Shown here one piece after another: positions 42,862-54,662 of a stretch of 64,000 bases of DNA. The stretch spans positions 1 to 64,000 of the forward strand of contig NZ_LUTP01000012.1 of assembly GCF_002111585.1 (NCBI RefSeq), in the 5' to 3' direction. Both the position numbers and the translations under genes were made by a program. Each line of letters opens with the position of its first letter. The stretch's first letter is position 1. The stretch is from Lonsdalea iberica (GTDB taxonomy: Bacteria > Pseudomonadota > Gammaproteobacteria > Enterobacterales > Enterobacteriaceae). The notes beneath the pieces were generated by a model. It saw only the letters and a list, made by a program, of their open reading frames with translations, was not told where the DNA came from and ran no database searches.

Positions 42862-44220
42862 TTAGGCGGCTTTACGCCGCAGGAAGACGAAGTAACCCGC
42901 CAGCAACAGCGCAATCCACAGGCAACCGGCATACAGCGAGATACGCGTATCCGGGAAGTAACCGATCAGGCCGATGATAAACGCCAGGAAAACAATCCCT
43001 ACTGCGGACGTCACCGCCCCGCCCGGCACTGGGAACGCCAGCGCTTTGGCCTGTTCACGGGTAAGCTTGCGGCGGAAGGCGATTTGGGAACACAGGATCA
43101 TTATCCATACCCAGACCGTTGCGAAGGTCGCCAGCGACGCGATAACCAGGAACACTTTTTCCGGCATGATGTAGTTCAGATAAACCGCCGCCAACAGCGC
43201 CACCATCATCACTACCACCGTTACCCACGGAATGCCGCCACGGGACAGGCGCATGAACACTTTGGGCGCATGGCCCTGTTCAGCCATACCGTGCAGCATC
43301 CGCCCGACCCCGAACACATCGCTGTTAATCGCCGACAGCGACGCCGTGATCACCACGAAATTCAAAATGCCGGCGGCGGCATTAATGCCCATGTGCTGGA
43401 AGGTCATCACGAACGGGCTGCCGCTGGTGCCCACCTGATTCCACGGATAGATGGACATGATGACGAACAGCGTCCCGACGTAGAACACCAGAATACGCCA
43501 GGGAACGGAGTTGATGGCGCGCGGGATGGATTTACGCGGATCCTGCGCTTCACCCGCGGTGATACCGATGATTTCCACGCCGCCGTAGGCAAACATCACC
43601 ATCTGCAACGACAGTACCATCCCCATCACCCCATGACTGAAGAAGCCGCCGTTGGTCCAGAGGTTGTGGATACCCGTCGGCTGGCCGCCGTTGCCTATCC
43701 CCCAGAGAATGATGCCGATACCCGCCGCTATCATCAGAATGATGGTCGCGACTTTGAAGAAGGACAGCCAAAATTCCAGCTCGCCAAAAACCTTCACATT
43801 CATCAGGTTAATCGCCCCGATGATCAGCACGACGCTCAGCACCCAGACCCAGTGCGGCACTGCGGGGAACCAAACGCCCATATAGATGCCGAAGGCCGTG
43901 ACGTCGGCAATGGCAACAATCAGCATTTCAAAGCAGTAGGTCCATCCGGTGATATAACCGGCCATCGGACCCAGATAATCGCGCGCGTAGCGGGAAAAGG
44001 AGCTGGCCTGAGGATCGTTGACCGACATTTCCCCCAGCGCACGCATAATGATGTAAGCCGCCACGCCGCCGATGAGATAAGCCAGCAGCACGCTGGGGCC
44101 CGCCATCTGAATGGCGCTGGCGGAACCATAAAACAGACCAGTTCCTATCGCCGAACCTAAGGCGATAAAACGGATATGCCGCGCGCTTAAGCCACGCTTG
44201 AGCTTGGACTCTTGTTCCAT
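42862..44220 (-). CDS. proY: Proline-specific permease ProY (APC superfamily)
   Basis: Twelve-helix amino-acid/proton symporter, 452 residues (E. coli 457). The start [20 protein letters not shown] and GEMSV motif belong to the amino-acid transporter family. It is separated from brnQ by a terminator, so it has its own end. The name rests on synteny with brnQ and overall similarity; ProY is cryptic in E. coli and Salmonella. Confidence 0.92.
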   Translation of the reverse strand: MEQESKLKRGLSARHIRFIALGSAIGTGLFYGSASAIQMAGPSVLLAYLIGGVAAYIIMRALGEMSVNDPQASSFSRYARDYLGPMAGYITGWTYCFEMLIVAIADVTAFGIYMGVWFPAVPHWVWVLSVVLIIGAINLMNVKVFGELEFWLSFFKVATIILMIAAGIGIILWGIGNGGQPTGIHNLWTNGGFFSHGVMGMVLSLQMVMFAYGGVEIIGITAGEAQDPRKSIPRAINSVPWRILVFYVGTLFVIMSIYPWNQVGTSGSPFVMTFQHMGINAAAGILNFVVITASLSAINSDVFGVGRMLHGMAEQGHAPKVFMRLSRGGIPWVTVVVMMVALLAAVYLNYIMPEKVFLVIASLATFATVWVWIMILCSQIAFRRKLTREQAKALAFPVPGGAVTSAVGIVFLAFIIGLIGYFPDTRISLYAGCLWIALLLAGYFVFLRRKAA

Positions 44221-44245
44221 ATTTAAAGCAACCCTGTTTTACAAA

Positions 44246-44273
44246 CGAAAAAACCACAGGCAGAAGCCTGTGG
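44246..44273 (-). terminator. Rho-independent terminator of brnQ
   Basis: CCACAGGC-TTCT-GCCTGTGG stem (minus strand) followed by a run of U residues, 21 bases after the brnQ stop and before the proY start. Confidence 0.9.
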
Positions 44274-44293
44274 TGAAAATCCCTCTTGCCGTA

Positions 44294-45613
44294 CTAAGTG
44301 CGCGCAGCAGCCGTATGACGAGCGATCAATCGGTCGTAAACGGCAGCCACCAGCAATACGGCCAGCGACGGCAACAGCCAGGCCAGCCCTTGTTTACTCA
44401 GCGGCAAGTAGTTCGCCCACTCTGGCAACCAGGAAGCAAAGGCCGACGATTTTACGCCATCAATCACGCCGAAGACCAGACTGATCAGCATCGTAGGGGC
44501 AACAATGTAACTGCTGTTATTCCACCAGCGCAGGGTGAAGCTCAACATCACCAGGACGATACACGGCGGGTAAATCGCCGTCAGAATCGGAATAGAGAGC
44601 TGGATCAGATGGCTCAGGCCCAGGTTGGACACCACCATCGAAAACAGTCCCAGCACGAAGACCAGCGTGCGGTATGAGAACGGCAGATATTCGGCGAAGA
44701 ATTCCGCGCAGGCGCAGGTCAGCCCCACCGCCGTTACCAGACAGGCTACAAAAATCAGGATCCCCAGGAAGGCGCTTCCCATGTTGCCGAACGTGTATTG
44801 TACGTACGCGTGCAGAATCTCAGCACCATTCTGAGCTTCCGGGATCAGCTGGCCGCTGTTAGCACCGAGATGGAACAGGCTCAGATAGACCAGTGCAAGG
44901 CCAAGCCCGGCGATCAAACCGGCCATCACGGTATAACGCGTCAACAGCTTGGCATCGGTGACGCCACGCGAACGGGCCGCGTTAACGATAACGATACCGA
45001 ACACCATCGCCCCCAGCGTATCCATTGTGATGTAGCCATTCAGGAAACCACTGGAGAACGGGATTGTTTGATACGCTGCCGCAGGCGGGATAGACGAACC
45101 CGCGGGCCACAGCAGCGCAGCAACCCCGAGGATGCCGAGCGCGATGATTTTGACGGGCGCCAGAATATGCCCCACGGTATCCAGCAGGCGGCCGGGATAC
45201 AGAGAGATGCCGATGACGATGGCGAAGTAGACGAGGCTATAAATCAGCAACGGCATGCCGCCGGATCCGACCAGCGGAGCAATACCGGCTTCGAAAGAAA
45301 CGGTCGCTGTGCGCGGCGTGGCAAACAGCGGCCCCACAGCGAGGTAACAGACTGTCGCCAGCACAATCCCGGCTTTCCGGCCAATCGGCGTACTTAGGGC
45401 GTCGATGCCGCCGCCCACGCGCGCCAGCGCAACGACGGTGATCACAGGCAGACCCACGGCGGTAATCAGGAAGCCTAGCGCGGCGATCCAGACGTGAGGA
45501 CCCGCTTCCAGTCCGACGATAGGCGGAAAAATAATGTTACCCGCCCCCACAAACAAGGCAAAGGTCATAAAACCTAATGCCACGATATCTCTGGTTTTTA
45601 AACGATAATTCAT
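44294..45613 (-). CDS. brnQ: Branched-chain amino acid transport system II carrier BrnQ
   Basis: Na+- or H+-coupled carrier for leucine, isoleucine and valine, 439 residues from the ATG at 45613, the E. coli length. The start [20 protein letters not shown] and the [11 protein letters not shown] motif are family hallmarks. Upstream in-frame sequence to 45781 is not conserved, so the short start is used. Order phoR-brnQ-proY follows E. coli with one gene inserted. Confidence 0.96.
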   Translation of the reverse strand: MNYRLKTRDIVALGFMTFALFVGAGNIIFPPIVGLEAGPHVWIAALGFLITAVGLPVITVVALARVGGGIDALSTPIGRKAGIVLATVCYLAVGPLFATPRTATVSFEAGIAPLVGSGGMPLLIYSLVYFAIVIGISLYPGRLLDTVGHILAPVKIIALGILGVAALLWPAGSSIPPAAAYQTIPFSSGFLNGYITMDTLGAMVFGIVIVNAARSRGVTDAKLLTRYTVMAGLIAGLGLALVYLSLFHLGANSGQLIPEAQNGAEILHAYVQYTFGNMGSAFLGILIFVACLVTAVGLTCACAEFFAEYLPFSYRTLVFVLGLFSMVVSNLGLSHLIQLSIPILTAIYPPCIVLVMLSFTLRWWNNSSYIVAPTMLISLVFGVIDGVKSSAFASWLPEWANYLPLSKQGLAWLLPSLAVLLVAAVYDRLIARHTAAART

Positions 45614-46011
45614 AACGTATGTCGTGTTGCCTGTAAAACGAACTGAAAAGAGACCGGAACGGGGTCGTCGCCGGTATGAATCCGCTCTTGATTTCGGATG
45701 GTGCGCAGAAGTATAGGAATGGTTATTTTCCACACAGCGTTTGTGGTGGCTAAGTAAACCGTTTATAGCGAAAAAATACAAGGCGAGATTATAAAAGCAG
45801 AATATCGAACTGAATTATTTGTAATATCCAGTGAATGTGATTAGTTTTTCTTTATTGACTAACACATGATTTGTGCATTTAAGCCCCATCCAGAGCAATA
45901 ATATGGCACTTTCATGCCGCTCTGCGCTAAATGCAGTCATAAACAAAACTTATTCATATAAAAAACGCCGATATTCGCTATCGGCGTTATAAAAAAGGGA
46001 GTGGCTCGGCG
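45614..46011. other. Region between brnQ and the MetE-like gene (398 bases)
   Basis: AT-rich non-coding DNA. It holds the brnQ promoter (not pinpointed) and, at its right end, the terminator of the MetE-like gene (45957-45990). Confidence 0.6.
45957..45990 (-). terminator. Rho-independent terminator of the MetE-like gene
   Basis: AACGCCGATA-GCGAA-TATCGGCGTT stem (minus strand) followed by T-rich sequence; about 20 bases after the stop codon. Confidence 0.88.
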
Positions 46012-47118
46012 TCACCATACGCGTTTAGCGATCTCCACAACGCGCTTTAGCTTCTCCCACTGCTCCTCTTCAGACAGGGTATTCCCCTCTTCCGTTGAAG
46101 CAAAACCGCACTGTGGGCTTAGGCAGAGCTGATCCAACGCAACGTACTGCGCCGCTTCAGCGATCCGATTCTCCACGTCAGCCACCGCTTCGAGCTCGCC
46201 GGTTTTGGTCGTTATCAAACCCAGTACGACCTGCTGATGGCCCGGACGAACAAAACGCAGCGGTTCGAAGCCGCCGGCTCGTTCCGTGTCATATTCCAAG
46301 AAGAACTCATCCACGTTCACGCCGCCAAACAAGGTGCTGGCAACGGGCTCGTAACCGCCTTCAGCGATCCAGGTCGAGCGGAAATTACCTCGGCATACGT
46401 GCAAACCTATCACCAAATCGGCCGGTTTGTCGGCCAGCGCCTGATTCAACACCCGCGCATACGTGCTGGCGAGAATTTCGGGATCTTCACCGCGCTCGCG
46501 GATTTGGCGTTTCTGATCCTCGGCGCAGAGATATGCCCACACGGTGTCGTCCAACTGTAAATAACGGCAGCCCGTATCATAAAAGGCCTGAATGGCGTCA
46601 TGCCAGGTCTGAGCCAGGTCGTCAAAATAAGCGTCCAGCGTCGGATAAACGGTGCTGTCGATCGCGTCGCGGCCGCCCCGGAAGTGCAACACGCTGGGGC
46701 TCGGGATCGTCATTTTAGCGGCGGCGTCTCCCGCAATGCTGTTCAGATAGCGGAAATCGTCCAGCATCGGATGGCGCGGATTGAATCTGACCTTTCCGGT
46801 GACCTTGATGCTGCGAGATTTGGTCTGAATACCGTTGAACTGGATACCGTGGCCGGCTTCATAACCCTCAACCCCTTCCAGCCCCTCGAAGAAGTCGAAG
46901 TGCCACCACGACCGACGAAATTCGCCGTCGGTGACCACCTGTAACCCCACGGCTTTCTGACGCTCGACGGCGTGCAGAATTTCGCGATCCTCCACTGCGC
47001 GCAGCTGCGTCGCCTCGATTTCACCTGCCAGGCATTGCTGGCGCGCCTGCTTGATCGCCGCCGGGCGTAGTAAACTGCCCACGACATCAGCGCGGAACGG
47101 AGGTTTAGCTTGTGTCAT
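46012..47118 (-). CDS. Cobalamin-independent methionine synthase (MetE C-terminal)-like protein, copy 1
   Basis: A 368-residue single-domain relative of the catalytic half of MetE (YxjG/YxjH-type). The predicted role is methyl transfer to homocysteine; the methyl donor is not known. Zinc ligands of MetE are conserved: His and Cys in GLHVCRGNFR, Glu in FFLEYDTE, Cys in SPQCGFAS. The N-terminal half of true MetE is absent, so it may not use polyglutamylated folate. AGGAG lies 6 bases before the ATG. A possible tandem MetJ box is upstream. A paralogue is at 61044-62153. Confidence 0.85.
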   Translation of the reverse strand: MTQAKPPFRADVVGSLLRPAAIKQARQQCLAGEIEATQLRAVEDREILHAVERQKAVGLQVVTDGEFRRSWWHFDFFEGLEGVEGYEAGHGIQFNGIQTKSRSIKVTGKVRFNPRHPMLDDFRYLNSIAGDAAAKMTIPSPSVLHFRGGRDAIDSTVYPTLDAYFDDLAQTWHDAIQAFYDTGCRYLQLDDTVWAYLCAEDQKRQIRERGEDPEILASTYARVLNQALADKPADLVIGLHVCRGNFRSTWIAEGGYEPVASTLFGGVNVDEFFLEYDTERAGGFEPLRFVRPGHQQVVLGLITTKTGELEAVADVENRIAEAAQYVALDQLCLSPQCGFASTEEGNTLSEEEQWEKLKRVVEIAKRVW

Positions 47119-47201
47119 GTTTGACTCCTGAGTCGCTGCTGGCGGTGGCTGACCGCAACAGTCCGAGTTAATGAGAGACCGTGGAATATCGCCCTTAAAC
47201 T

Positions 47202-47217
47202 GGACATCCAGACGGCT
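47202..47217 (-). promoter_or_regulatory. Candidate tandem met box (MetJ operator)
   Basis: GGACATCC directly followed by AGACGGCT forms two adjacent octamers matching the met-box AGACGTCT at 5 and 7 of 8 positions. It lies about 85-100 bases upstream of the MetE-like start. Two adjacent boxes are the minimum MetJ operator. Tentative. Confidence 0.35.
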
Positions 47218-47320
47218 ATAGTGATTTCATCGTGACATGAATCGCGCTATCCGACAAGAGAATAGTTTTCATTCCGCCCAACGGCGTTGCATGGCGTAAA
47301 AGGAACCAGGAAGTGTTCTG

Positions 47321-47350
47321 AGCAGGTCGTCGCGCTACCGACGACCTGCA
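47321..47350 (-). terminator. Hairpin downstream of phoR
   Basis: GCAGGTCGTC and GACGACCTGC form a perfect 10-bp stem with an 8-base loop just after the phoR stop. It lacks a clear U-tract, so termination strength is uncertain. Confidence 0.5.
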
Positions 47351-47353
47351 AAG

Positions 47354-48679
47354 TTACAACGGTGAAGGCATCGAGTGGGGCTGGGAAGAAGGCGCAGTCA
47401 CAATCAGACGATTGGGCAGCGTGAATAAAAACCGGGAACCCTCTCCCAGATCGCTGAGAATTTCCAGTCGAGAGTCGTGATGGCTAAGCGCATGTTTGAC
47501 GATGGCCAAGCCCAGGCCGCTCCCCCCCGTTTGACGCGAACGCGCCTTGTCCACGCGGTAGAAGCGTTCGGTTAGCCGGGGCAGATGCTCCGGCGCGATG
47601 CCCGGCCCGTTGTCGCTAACCTGGAATTGCGCCCCCTGAGACGTTCGTTGCCAAGTGACTTCAATCCGAGTCCCTTCCGGCGTATGGTTGATAGCGTTAT
47701 ATACCAGATTAGAGACGGCGCTGCGCAGTTGCTCTTCATTCCCGAACACCATCAGCTGTTCATTGACGCGAAAGACGATCTCGTGCCGGTCCTGACTCAG
47801 CGTCTGCGCTTCGCGCTGCAACACATGCAGCATTAGCGGTATGTCGACCTTCTCGTTGAGATTGATGGTCGCGGCCGCTTCGATTCGCGAGAGGGTGAGC
47901 AGCTGTTTCACCAGACCATCCATCCGCCGCGTCTGCTCTTGCATAGTATTGAGCGCCCTGGCCTGCGGCGGTCCGTCCATCGGTCCGTCGTGCATCATCT
48001 CCAGATACCCTTGCAGCACGGTGAGCGGCGTACGCAGCTCGTGGCTCACGTTGGCGAAGAAGTTGCGGCGAGCGCCTTCCAACTGATGCATCTGCGTCAC
48101 GTCGCGCACCACCATCATTGTTTGACCTTCAGAATAGGGCATGAGACGAAACTCGACGTGGTGACCATTGTTGAGCTGCAACGTCAGCGGACGCTCAAAC
48201 TCCTGCGACTGCATATAGCGGGAAAATTCAGGGTAACGCAGGAGGTTGAGCACATTCTGCCCGCTGTCGTCAGGCCAGCGCAGCCCCAGCAGATGTTGAG
48301 CCAGACGGTTGCACCAGATGATCCCGCCCTCTTCCGTCGTGATGACGATAGCGTCGGGGAGCGACTCCGCGCCGCTGCGAAAGCGTTTGATCAACACCGC
48401 CAGCTCGCGGCGGCGGCGGCGACTGCGCAGCTGCATTTGATACAGACCATAAAGCAGCGGCTCCCAGCTGCCGCGACCGGGAGGCGGCGTCATGCTGCGG
48501 TCGATCCAGAGCCAGTGAGACAAGCGGAGCTGGTTATAGTAGTTCCAGCACAGGGCAGACAGCACCGCCGCCAGCAAGAACCACGACAGATAACCGAATA
48601 TCAGTCCCAGCAGCAGCGCGGGAAAGCAGAAGATCGCCAACTCCGCCGCCAGCCTTTTCCAGGATAAGCGTTCTAACAC
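47354..48679 (-). CDS. phoR: Phosphate regulon sensor histidine kinase PhoR
   Basis: Membrane-bound sensor kinase that phosphorylates PhoB when phosphate is scarce. It has 441 residues (E. coli 431). Two N-terminal helices are followed by a PAS domain ([19 protein letters not shown]). The phospho-acceptor His about 213 is in [13 protein letters not shown], and the ATPase motifs are [11 protein letters not shown] and [10 protein letters not shown]. The start is GTG at 48679, giving [10 protein letters not shown] as in E. coli. Downstream of phoB with a 27-base gap. Confidence 0.97.
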   Translation of the reverse strand: MLERLSWKRLAAELAIFCFPALLLGLIFGYLSWFLLAAVLSALCWNYYNQLRLSHWLWIDRSMTPPPGRGSWEPLLYGLYQMQLRSRRRRRELAVLIKRFRSGAESLPDAIVITTEEGGIIWCNRLAQHLLGLRWPDDSGQNVLNLLRYPEFSRYMQSQEFERPLTLQLNNGHHVEFRLMPYSEGQTMMVVRDVTQMHQLEGARRNFFANVSHELRTPLTVLQGYLEMMHDGPMDGPPQARALNTMQEQTRRMDGLVKQLLTLSRIEAAATINLNEKVDIPLMLHVLQREAQTLSQDRHEIVFRVNEQLMVFGNEEQLRSAVSNLVYNAINHTPEGTRIEVTWQRTSQGAQFQVSDNGPGIAPEHLPRLTERFYRVDKARSRQTGGSGLGLAIVKHALSHHDSRLEILSDLGEGSRFLFTLPNRLIVTAPSSQPHSMPSPL

Positions 48680-48706
48680 GTGAGGTTGTCTCCACTGCGA
48701 CCGGGA

Positions 48707-49396
48707 TCAGTAACGCGTCGAAAATCGGTAACCGGTTCCCCGTACTGTCTGCACCAGTTTGTCGTGCCCGCTGGCTTCCAGCGCTTTGCGCAGGCGGCGT
48801 ATATGAACATCGACGGTGCGATCTTCGACATAGACATTTGTGCCCCAGACATGGTTCAGCAACTGTTCCCGACTATATACCCGTTCCGGGTGAGTCATAA
48901 AGAAATGCAATAGCTTGAACTCGGTCGGCCCCATGTCCAGCGCCCGGTCCTCGGTGGTAACGCGATGCGACGAAGGGTCCAGGCTGAGGCCACGCATCTC
49001 GATCACTTCATCAACGGCCATCGGAGAGATGCGTCGCATCACCGCTTTGATACGCGCCACCAGTTCCTTGGGGGAGAACGGTTTGGTGATGTAATCGTCC
49101 GCGCCCACTTCCAGACCTTTGACGCGGTCTTCCTCTTCGCCGCGCGCGGTCAGCATCATGACGGGAATATCGCGGGTCAGCGTTTCACGCTTCATGTGTT
49201 TGATGAACTGCAAGCCGGAACCGCCGGGGAGCATCCAATCCAGCAAGACCAGCTCAGGATAAGGTTCCGACAGGCGATTAATCGCACTGTCGTAATCTTC
49301 GGCTTCTACGGGCTGGTAACCGTTCTGTTCCAGAACGAAACACACCATCTCACGGATAGGCGCCTCATCTTCTACTACCAAAATGCGTCTTGCCAT
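48707..49396 (-). CDS. phoB: Phosphate regulon response regulator PhoB
   Basis: OmpR-type DNA-binding response regulator of the Pho regulon. The second of two adjacent ATGs (49396) gives 229 residues, the E. coli length, with AGGA 6 bases upstream. The receiver domain has phospho-acceptor Asp53 in LLDWMLPGG, and the C-terminal winged helix includes [13 protein letters not shown] strong PhoB-box array lies upstream, indicating autoregulation. Divergent from sbcD. Confidence 0.98.
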   Translation of the reverse strand: MARRILVVEDEAPIREMVCFVLEQNGYQPVEAEDYDSAINRLSEPYPELVLLDWMLPGGSGLQFIKHMKRETLTRDIPVMMLTARGEEEDRVKGLEVGADDYITKPFSPKELVARIKAVMRRISPMAVDEVIEMRGLSLDPSSHRVTTEDRALDMGPTEFKLLHFFMTHPERVYSREQLLNHVWGTNVYVEDRTVDVHIRRLRKALEASGHDKLVQTVRGTGYRFSTRY

Positions 49397-49440
49397 CATT
49401 AATCCTGCCGTTAATCGTCGCTATTGGCGTGCGGTGGGGA

Positions 49441-49473
49441 TTATGCGTCAGTTTTATGACAAATTTATGATAA
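49441..49473 (-). promoter_or_regulatory. Pho box array of the phoBR promoter
   Basis: On the minus strand three consecutive 11-base units read TTATCATAAAT, TTGTCATAAAA, CTGACGCATAA. PhoB binds 11-bp direct repeats with a CTGTCAT core followed by an AT-rich part; the middle unit is the best. It lies 45-77 bases upstream of the phoB start and implies positive autoregulation. Confidence 0.8.
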
Positions 49474-49607
49474 AGCGGTTCCCTCGTCATGCTCGGTTAA
49501 CTGACCGCGCTGGAACGGATATTCCCTGAGACAGCCCTAAACTGTCTGTTTATAATCGCCGATAATCGTAACACTCAGCTACCCCCGACGCCGTAACAGG
49601 ACGCGCC

Positions 49608-50840
49608 ATGCAAATTATTCATACCTCCGACTGGCATCTTGGACAGTACTTTTACACTAAGAGCCGGGCCGCGGAACATCAGGCGTTTCTGCGCTGGCTG
49701 ATTGAACAGGTGGAGCAGCATCACGTCGACGCCGTCGTCGTGGCCGGCGACATTTTCGATAATGGCACGCCACCAAGCTACGCCCGAGAGATGTACAACC
49801 GCTTCGTCGTCGAGCTCCATCAGACCGGCTGTCAGCTGGTTATTTTGGGTGGAAATCATGATTCCGTCGCAACGCTTAACGAATCGCGACTGCTGCTCTC
49901 TTGCCTGAATACGCAGGTCATAGCGAGCTGCGAAGGCGATATTGAAGAACAGGTCATCGTCCTAAATACCCGCGAAGGCGAGCCCGGCGCGCTGCTGTGC
50001 GCAATCCCGTTCCTGCGACCGCGCGACGTGCTCACCAGCCAGGCCGGGCAGTCGGGCTCCGACAAACAGCTGGCGCTGCAGGAGGCGATTGCCAACCACT
50101 ACCAGCGCAGCTATCAGCGGGCCGTGCGCCGGCGCGAAGAGATGGGTCTCTCGCTACCGATTGTCGCCACCGGCCACTTGACGACGGTGGGCGTGACCGC
50201 GACCGATTCAGTGCGGGATATCTACATCGGTACGCTGGATGCCTTCCCCGCTCAGGCGTTTCCGCCGGCGGACTATATCGCGCTCGGTCACATTCACCGT
50301 CCTCAGCGCATCGCTCAGACGGAACACATTCGCTACAGCGGCTCGCCTATCCCGCTGAGTTTCGACGAGCTGAACCACGAGAAATCCGTCTACCTGGTGC
50401 GTTTCGAGCAGGACAAACTCGACGAGGTCTCGCCCTTAACGATCCCCGCATTTCAGCCCATGCAGTTGGTCAAAGGCAGCCTGTCCGAAATCGAACGTCG
50501 CCTGGCCGGTTTTCGTGAATATGACGGTGAAAAGCCGGTTTGGCTGGACATCGAAATCGCCACTCAGGACTACCTGAGCGACATCCAGCAGCATATTCAG
50601 AACCTGACGGACGATTTGAACGTGGAAGTGGTGCTCTTGCGGCGCGCGCGCGAACAGCATCTGCAAATGCTGGTTCAGCAGGAGAAAGAGACCCTGGACG
50701 AACTGCTGCCCGGTGAAGTCTTCGAGAGACGGCTGGCGCTGGAGCCGGATTTGGAGGAACGCCAGCAGCAACGTTTGCGTACGCTGTTCACTCAGGTCCT
50801 GCAAGACGTGGAAGACGATAGCCAGGAGGCAACCGCATGA
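49608..50840 (+). CDS. sbcD: Exonuclease subunit SbcD
   Basis: Mre11-type Mn2+ nuclease that with SbcC cleaves hairpins and palindromes. It has 410 residues (E. coli 400). Metallophosphoesterase motifs are in order: [37 protein letters not shown] and ALGHIHRPQ. Its stop overlaps the sbcC start by 4 bases (ATGA). Divergent from phoB as in E. coli. Confidence 0.97.
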   Translation: MQIIHTSDWHLGQYFYTKSRAAEHQAFLRWLIEQVEQHHVDAVVVAGDIFDNGTPPSYAREMYNRFVVELHQTGCQLVILGGNHDSVATLNESRLLLSCLNTQVIASCEGDIEEQVIVLNTREGEPGALLCAIPFLRPRDVLTSQAGQSGSDKQLALQEAIANHYQRSYQRAVRRREEMGLSLPIVATGHLTTVGVTATDSVRDIYIGTLDAFPAQAFPPADYIALGHIHRPQRIAQTEHIRYSGSPIPLSFDELNHEKSVYLVRFEQDKLDEVSPLTIPAFQPMQLVKGSLSEIERRLAGFREYDGEKPVWLDIEIATQDYLSDIQQHIQNLTDDLNVEVVLLRRAREQHLQMLVQQEKETLDELLPGEVFERRLALEPDLEERQQQRLRTLFTQVLQDVEDDSQEATA

Positions 50841-53800
50841 AGATTTTGAGTCTACGGCTGAAAAACCTCAACTCGTTGCAGGGTGAATGGAAAATCGATT
50901 TCACCCGCGAGCCGTTTGTCAGCAATGGCCTGTTCGCTATCACCGGCCCCACCGGCGCCGGTAAGACCACGCTGCTGGACGCCATTTGCCTGGCGCTGTA
51001 CCACCAGACGCCGCGACTGAAAGTTACCCCCAGTCAGAACGAGCTGATGACCAGGCACACCGCGGAATGCCTGGCCGAAGTCGAGTTTGAGGTGAAAGGC
51101 ATCGCCTATCGCGCCTTTTGGAGCCAGCGCCGAGCGCGCAACGCGCCGGACGGCAACCTACAGGCGCCGAAGGTGGAGTTGGCGTACTGCGCGGACGGCA
51201 AAATCATCAGCGATAAAGTCAGCGACAAGCTGTCGACCATCGCGCAGATTACCGGGCTGGACTTTGACCGTTTCACAAAGTCCATGATGCTGTCTCAGGG
51301 GCAATTTGCGGCCTTTCTCAACGCCGACGCAAATGACCGCGCCGAATTGTTGGAAGAGTTAACCGGCACCGATATCTACGGGCGGATCTCCGAGCGCGTC
51401 TATGAGCAGCATAAAGCCGCGCAAAACGCGCTCGAACAGCTACAGACGCAGGCCGGCGGCATTGAATGTCTGAGCAGCGAGCGGCGTGCGGAACTTGAAC
51501 AACAGCTCAGCGAGCTCCAGCAGCAGGAGCTGGAGAATACGCGTCATCGCGATGATATCACCGGCCATCAACGCTGGTTTGAAACCCTGCAAGAACATCA
51601 GCGGGCGATGACGTCGAGCCAGGAAAAACAGCGGTCGCTACAGTTAGACTTCGTTCAGGCGAAGCCTCAATTGGAGCGTCTGGATGCCAGCGTTCCCGCG
51701 GAAAAACTGCGCCCGATCTACAGTGAGCGCCAACGTTATGCGCAGGAAAAGACGCACCTCACGAATCTTATCGCCAAACTCGATCTGCAAATGACGCAGC
51801 AGCAGAGCACACTGTCGCAACTGCAGACGCAAAAAGAAAACGCGGCGGCGCGCCAGCAACAGCATGTCGAAGAGCGCCAACGGCAGGAAACCCTCATCAG
51901 CGAGCAGATCCAGCCGCTGGACCAGCGTATCGCCACGCTGCGGGAACAACGCGACCAGCAGCAGCAGTCGCAGGACCAGCAGAAGCAGTTGCAAAAAGAT
52001 CTGATCGAAAACCAGTCAAAACTGCGTCAGGAACGCGATCACGTTCAGACGCGGCTGGCCCAAATCGCGGAATTCAGACAGCAACACAGTCTTTATCAAT
52101 ACTGGGGCAGCCACATCCCGTTATGGGAAGCGCAGTTTCCCCAGTTGCAAGCACTGCAACTCGAGCTGAAATCCCAGCAAGCCAAGGCGGGTGAACAGCA
52201 GATCCGCGCCGATTATTTCCAGCAACAGCACGCTACGCTGTTGGAAAAACAGCAGGCGCAACAGGCGACGACGGAAGGCGCCCGGCAGAATTTCGAGCTG
52301 TTGCAGCAACGCATTCAGGCGCGTGAATCGTCGCAGCCGACGGAGGCGCTGCGTCAGCAGTTGGATGATTTGGCGGCCCAGCGTCAAGACCGTCAGCAGT
52401 TCGCCACCCACGCGACCGTATTGCAACGCCTGCTAAGCCAACACACGCTTCTGGAATCTCAGCTACTGGACGATCACCACCGCATCCAGGAGTTGGAGCG
52501 GGAACAGGAGCAGCATCGCCGGGAGCATCAGCAGCGTGTCAGCCACCTGAACGATCTGGATAACCGCCACGAACTGGAATTGCGCATTGCCAATCTGGAG
52601 AACGAGCGTAAACAGTTGCAGCCCGATAAAGAGTGCCCTCTGTGCGGCTCCACGCACCACCCGGCCATCGAGCGCTACCAGTCGCTGCGTCCGTCTGAAA
52701 CCCAGCGGCGGCTGCATACGCTGCGACAGGAAGTGGATGCGTTGCAGGCTAAAGTGGTGCAAAGCACGACCCAACTGCATCTGTTGCAGCAGCAGCGACA
52801 GCAGCAGCATCTGCGGCTGAATCAGGTTAACGATGAAATCGCCGCCCTGCGTCAGGAGTGTCAGAACGTCAGCGAACGCTTGCATATCGACTTTGACCTG
52901 AATCAGCCGGAAGCATTAACCCGCTGGCAGGATCAGTGCGACGCGCAGGAGAACGCGTTGCAGGCGCAGCTCGCCGAACGTGAACAAACTCGACGACAGA
53001 TTCAGGATAGTAAGGATTTACTGACCTCCGCGCAGCAGTCGCTGCAACAGACTGAGCAGCAGCTGGCGCTCAATGCGCAGCAACAGGAAGCGTTAACGCA
53101 GTCCCGCCAGGAATTGCAGCAGGCGCAGGAAAAAACCGAGAAAGAGCTGGCCCGGCTGAACGACGCCCTGAGCCATAAGCTGGCCGAGTTCAATCTCGAC
53201 GCCCCCGCCGACGCCCGACAAGAAGAGTGGCTGAACCTTCGCCGACGCGAATGGCAGCGCTGGCAGGAGAACGAACACGAACAACACGTGTGCGAACCCA
53301 GGCTGTCGGGGCTAATTGCCGATACCGAACATACGCAGCAGCGCCTGAAAGACACGGAAACGGCCCTCGCCACGTTACAGCAGCAGCTGAAAGCAACGCT
53401 GCAATCGCTGGAAACGGCGCAGCAGTTGCGCTGGAATTTATTAGGTAATCAGAGCGTTAAAGAGGTACAGGCGCACCTGCGTCAGCAGGCGCAGGATGAC
53501 GAGCAAGCTCTCAGACTGGCGCAGGATAAGTGGCAGTCAGGCCAGTCACAACTCAGCCGGACGACCGGCGAAAAACAGTCGCTGGAACAGCAGTGGCAAC
53601 GCACCGATAACACGTTGAAAGAGGCGGAAAGCCGCTTTACCGACGCGTTGCGGGCCAGTCCGTTCGATGATGAAAGCGACTTCACCCGCGCGCTATTGAG
53701 CGAAGAGGCGCGCGAGCAACTCGTCGCACTGAAGGAACGGCTCACTCAACGTCAGCAGCAGGCCGATGCGCTACATGCGCAGGCGGAAGAAAAACTCGCC

Positions 53801-54520
53801 CAGCATCAGGCGGCCAGACCGAAATCGCTGCAGGAAAACCTGGTTTATGCGGACGTGCTGCAGATGCTCGCCGAACTTGACGATATGCTGAAAAACGGCG
53901 CGCAGCAGCAGGGGGAGATCCGTCAACAGCTGCAAAGCGACCAGCAGTTGCAGGACAAACAACGCACCTTGCTGGAAGAGGTTGCACGGCGCAGGCAGCA
54001 ATGCGAAGACTGGGCGCAGCTCAATCAGCTCATCGGCTCTCAGAAAGGCGATAAGTTCCGACGCTTCGCACAGGGGCTGACGCTGGATCATCTGGTGTAT
54101 CTGGCTAACCGCCAGCTGTCGCGCTTACACGGGCGCTATCTGCTGCAGCGTAAAGCCTCCGATACGCTGGAACTGCAGGTGGTCGACACCTGGCAGGCCG
54201 ACGCCACGCGAGATACCCGTACGCTCTCCGGCGGGGAAAGTTTTCTGGTCAGTCTGTCGCTGGCGCTGGCGCTTTCCGATCTGGTCAGCAATAAGACCCG
54301 CATCGACTCTTTGTTCCTCGACGAGGGCTTCGGCTCACTGGACGGAGACACGCTGGATTCCGCCCTGGACGTGCTGGACAACCTCAATGCGACGGGAAAA
54401 TCCATCGGCGTCATCAGCCACGTTGAAGCGATGAAGGAGCGTATTCAGGTCCAAATCCGTGTGAAAAAACGCAACGGGTTGGGGATCAGCCAGTTGGACA
54501 GTCTCTACGCGGTCAAATAA
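50837..54520 (+). CDS. sbcC: Exonuclease subunit SbcC
   Basis: Rad50-type SMC ATPase partner of SbcD. It has 1227 residues, clearly longer than the 1048 of E. coli. Walker [14 protein letters not shown] is near residue 36, and the C-terminal signature [19 protein letters not shown] and Walker [13 protein letters not shown] complete the ATPase head. Two very Gln-rich coiled-coil arms flank the zinc hook [10 protein letters not shown] near residue 600. The extra length is in the coiled coils. Translationally coupled to sbcD. Confidence 0.96.
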   Translation: MKILSLRLKNLNSLQGEWKIDFTREPFVSNGLFAITGPTGAGKTTLLDAICLALYHQTPRLKVTPSQNELMTRHTAECLAEVEFEVKGIAYRAFWSQRRARNAPDGNLQAPKVELAYCADGKIISDKVSDKLSTIAQITGLDFDRFTKSMMLSQGQFAAFLNADANDRAELLEELTGTDIYGRISERVYEQHKAAQNALEQLQTQAGGIECLSSERRAELEQQLSELQQQELENTRHRDDITGHQRWFETLQEHQRAMTSSQEKQRSLQLDFVQAKPQLERLDASVPAEKLRPIYSERQRYAQEKTHLTNLIAKLDLQMTQQQSTLSQLQTQKENAAARQQQHVEERQRQETLISEQIQPLDQRIATLREQRDQQQQSQDQQKQLQKDLIENQSKLRQERDHVQTRLAQIAEFRQQHSLYQYWGSHIPLWEAQFPQLQALQLELKSQQAKAGEQQIRADYFQQQHATLLEKQQAQQATTEGARQNFELLQQRIQARESSQPTEALRQQLDDLAAQRQDRQQFATHATVLQRLLSQHTLLESQLLDDHHRIQELEREQEQHRREHQQRVSHLNDLDNRHELELRIANLENERKQLQPDKECPLCGSTHHPAIERYQSLRPSETQRRLHTLRQEVDALQAKVVQSTTQLHLLQQQRQQQHLRLNQVNDEIAALRQECQNVSERLHIDFDLNQPEALTRWQDQCDAQENALQAQLAEREQTRRQIQDSKDLLTSAQQSLQQTEQQLALNAQQQEALTQSRQELQQAQEKTEKELARLNDALSHKLAEFNLDAPADARQEEWLNLRRREWQRWQENEHEQHVCEPRLSGLIADTEHTQQRLKDTETALATLQQQLKATLQSLETAQQLRWNLLGNQSVKEVQAHLRQQAQDDEQALRLAQDKWQSGQSQLSRTTGEKQSLEQQWQRTDNTLKEAESRFTDALRASPFDDESDFTRALLSEEAREQLVALKERLTQRQQQADALHAQAEEKLAQHQAARPKSLQENLVYADVLQMLAELDDMLKNGAQQQGEIRQQLQSDQQLQDKQRTLLEEVARRRQQCEDWAQLNQLIGSQKGDKFRRFAQGLTLDHLVYLANRQLSRLHGRYLLQRKASDTLELQVVDTWQADATRDTRTLSGGESFLVSLSLALALSDLVSNKTRIDSLFLDEGFGSLDGDTLDSALDVLDNLNATGKSIGVISHVEAMKERIQVQIRVKKRNGLGISQLDSLYAVK

Positions 54521-54662
54521 CCCCTGCGTGCTACCCGCGCCAATCCCGCGGGCGACGGCAACCGCCTTTTTATCTTAACGTCGCCCGCCTCAGTCGTTAT
54601 CATGCGCGCTGACATTAATCCTGCGCGCGTCTTCTTTTTGCGCATCAGCCTGGAATAACCGA

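Noticed and set aside
42805-44160. Long plus-strand open frame of 451 codons antisense to proY
   Set aside because: It mirrors proY, is rich in His/Arg/Gln as expected of antisense frames in GC-rich genes, and has no ribosome binding site or family resemblance.
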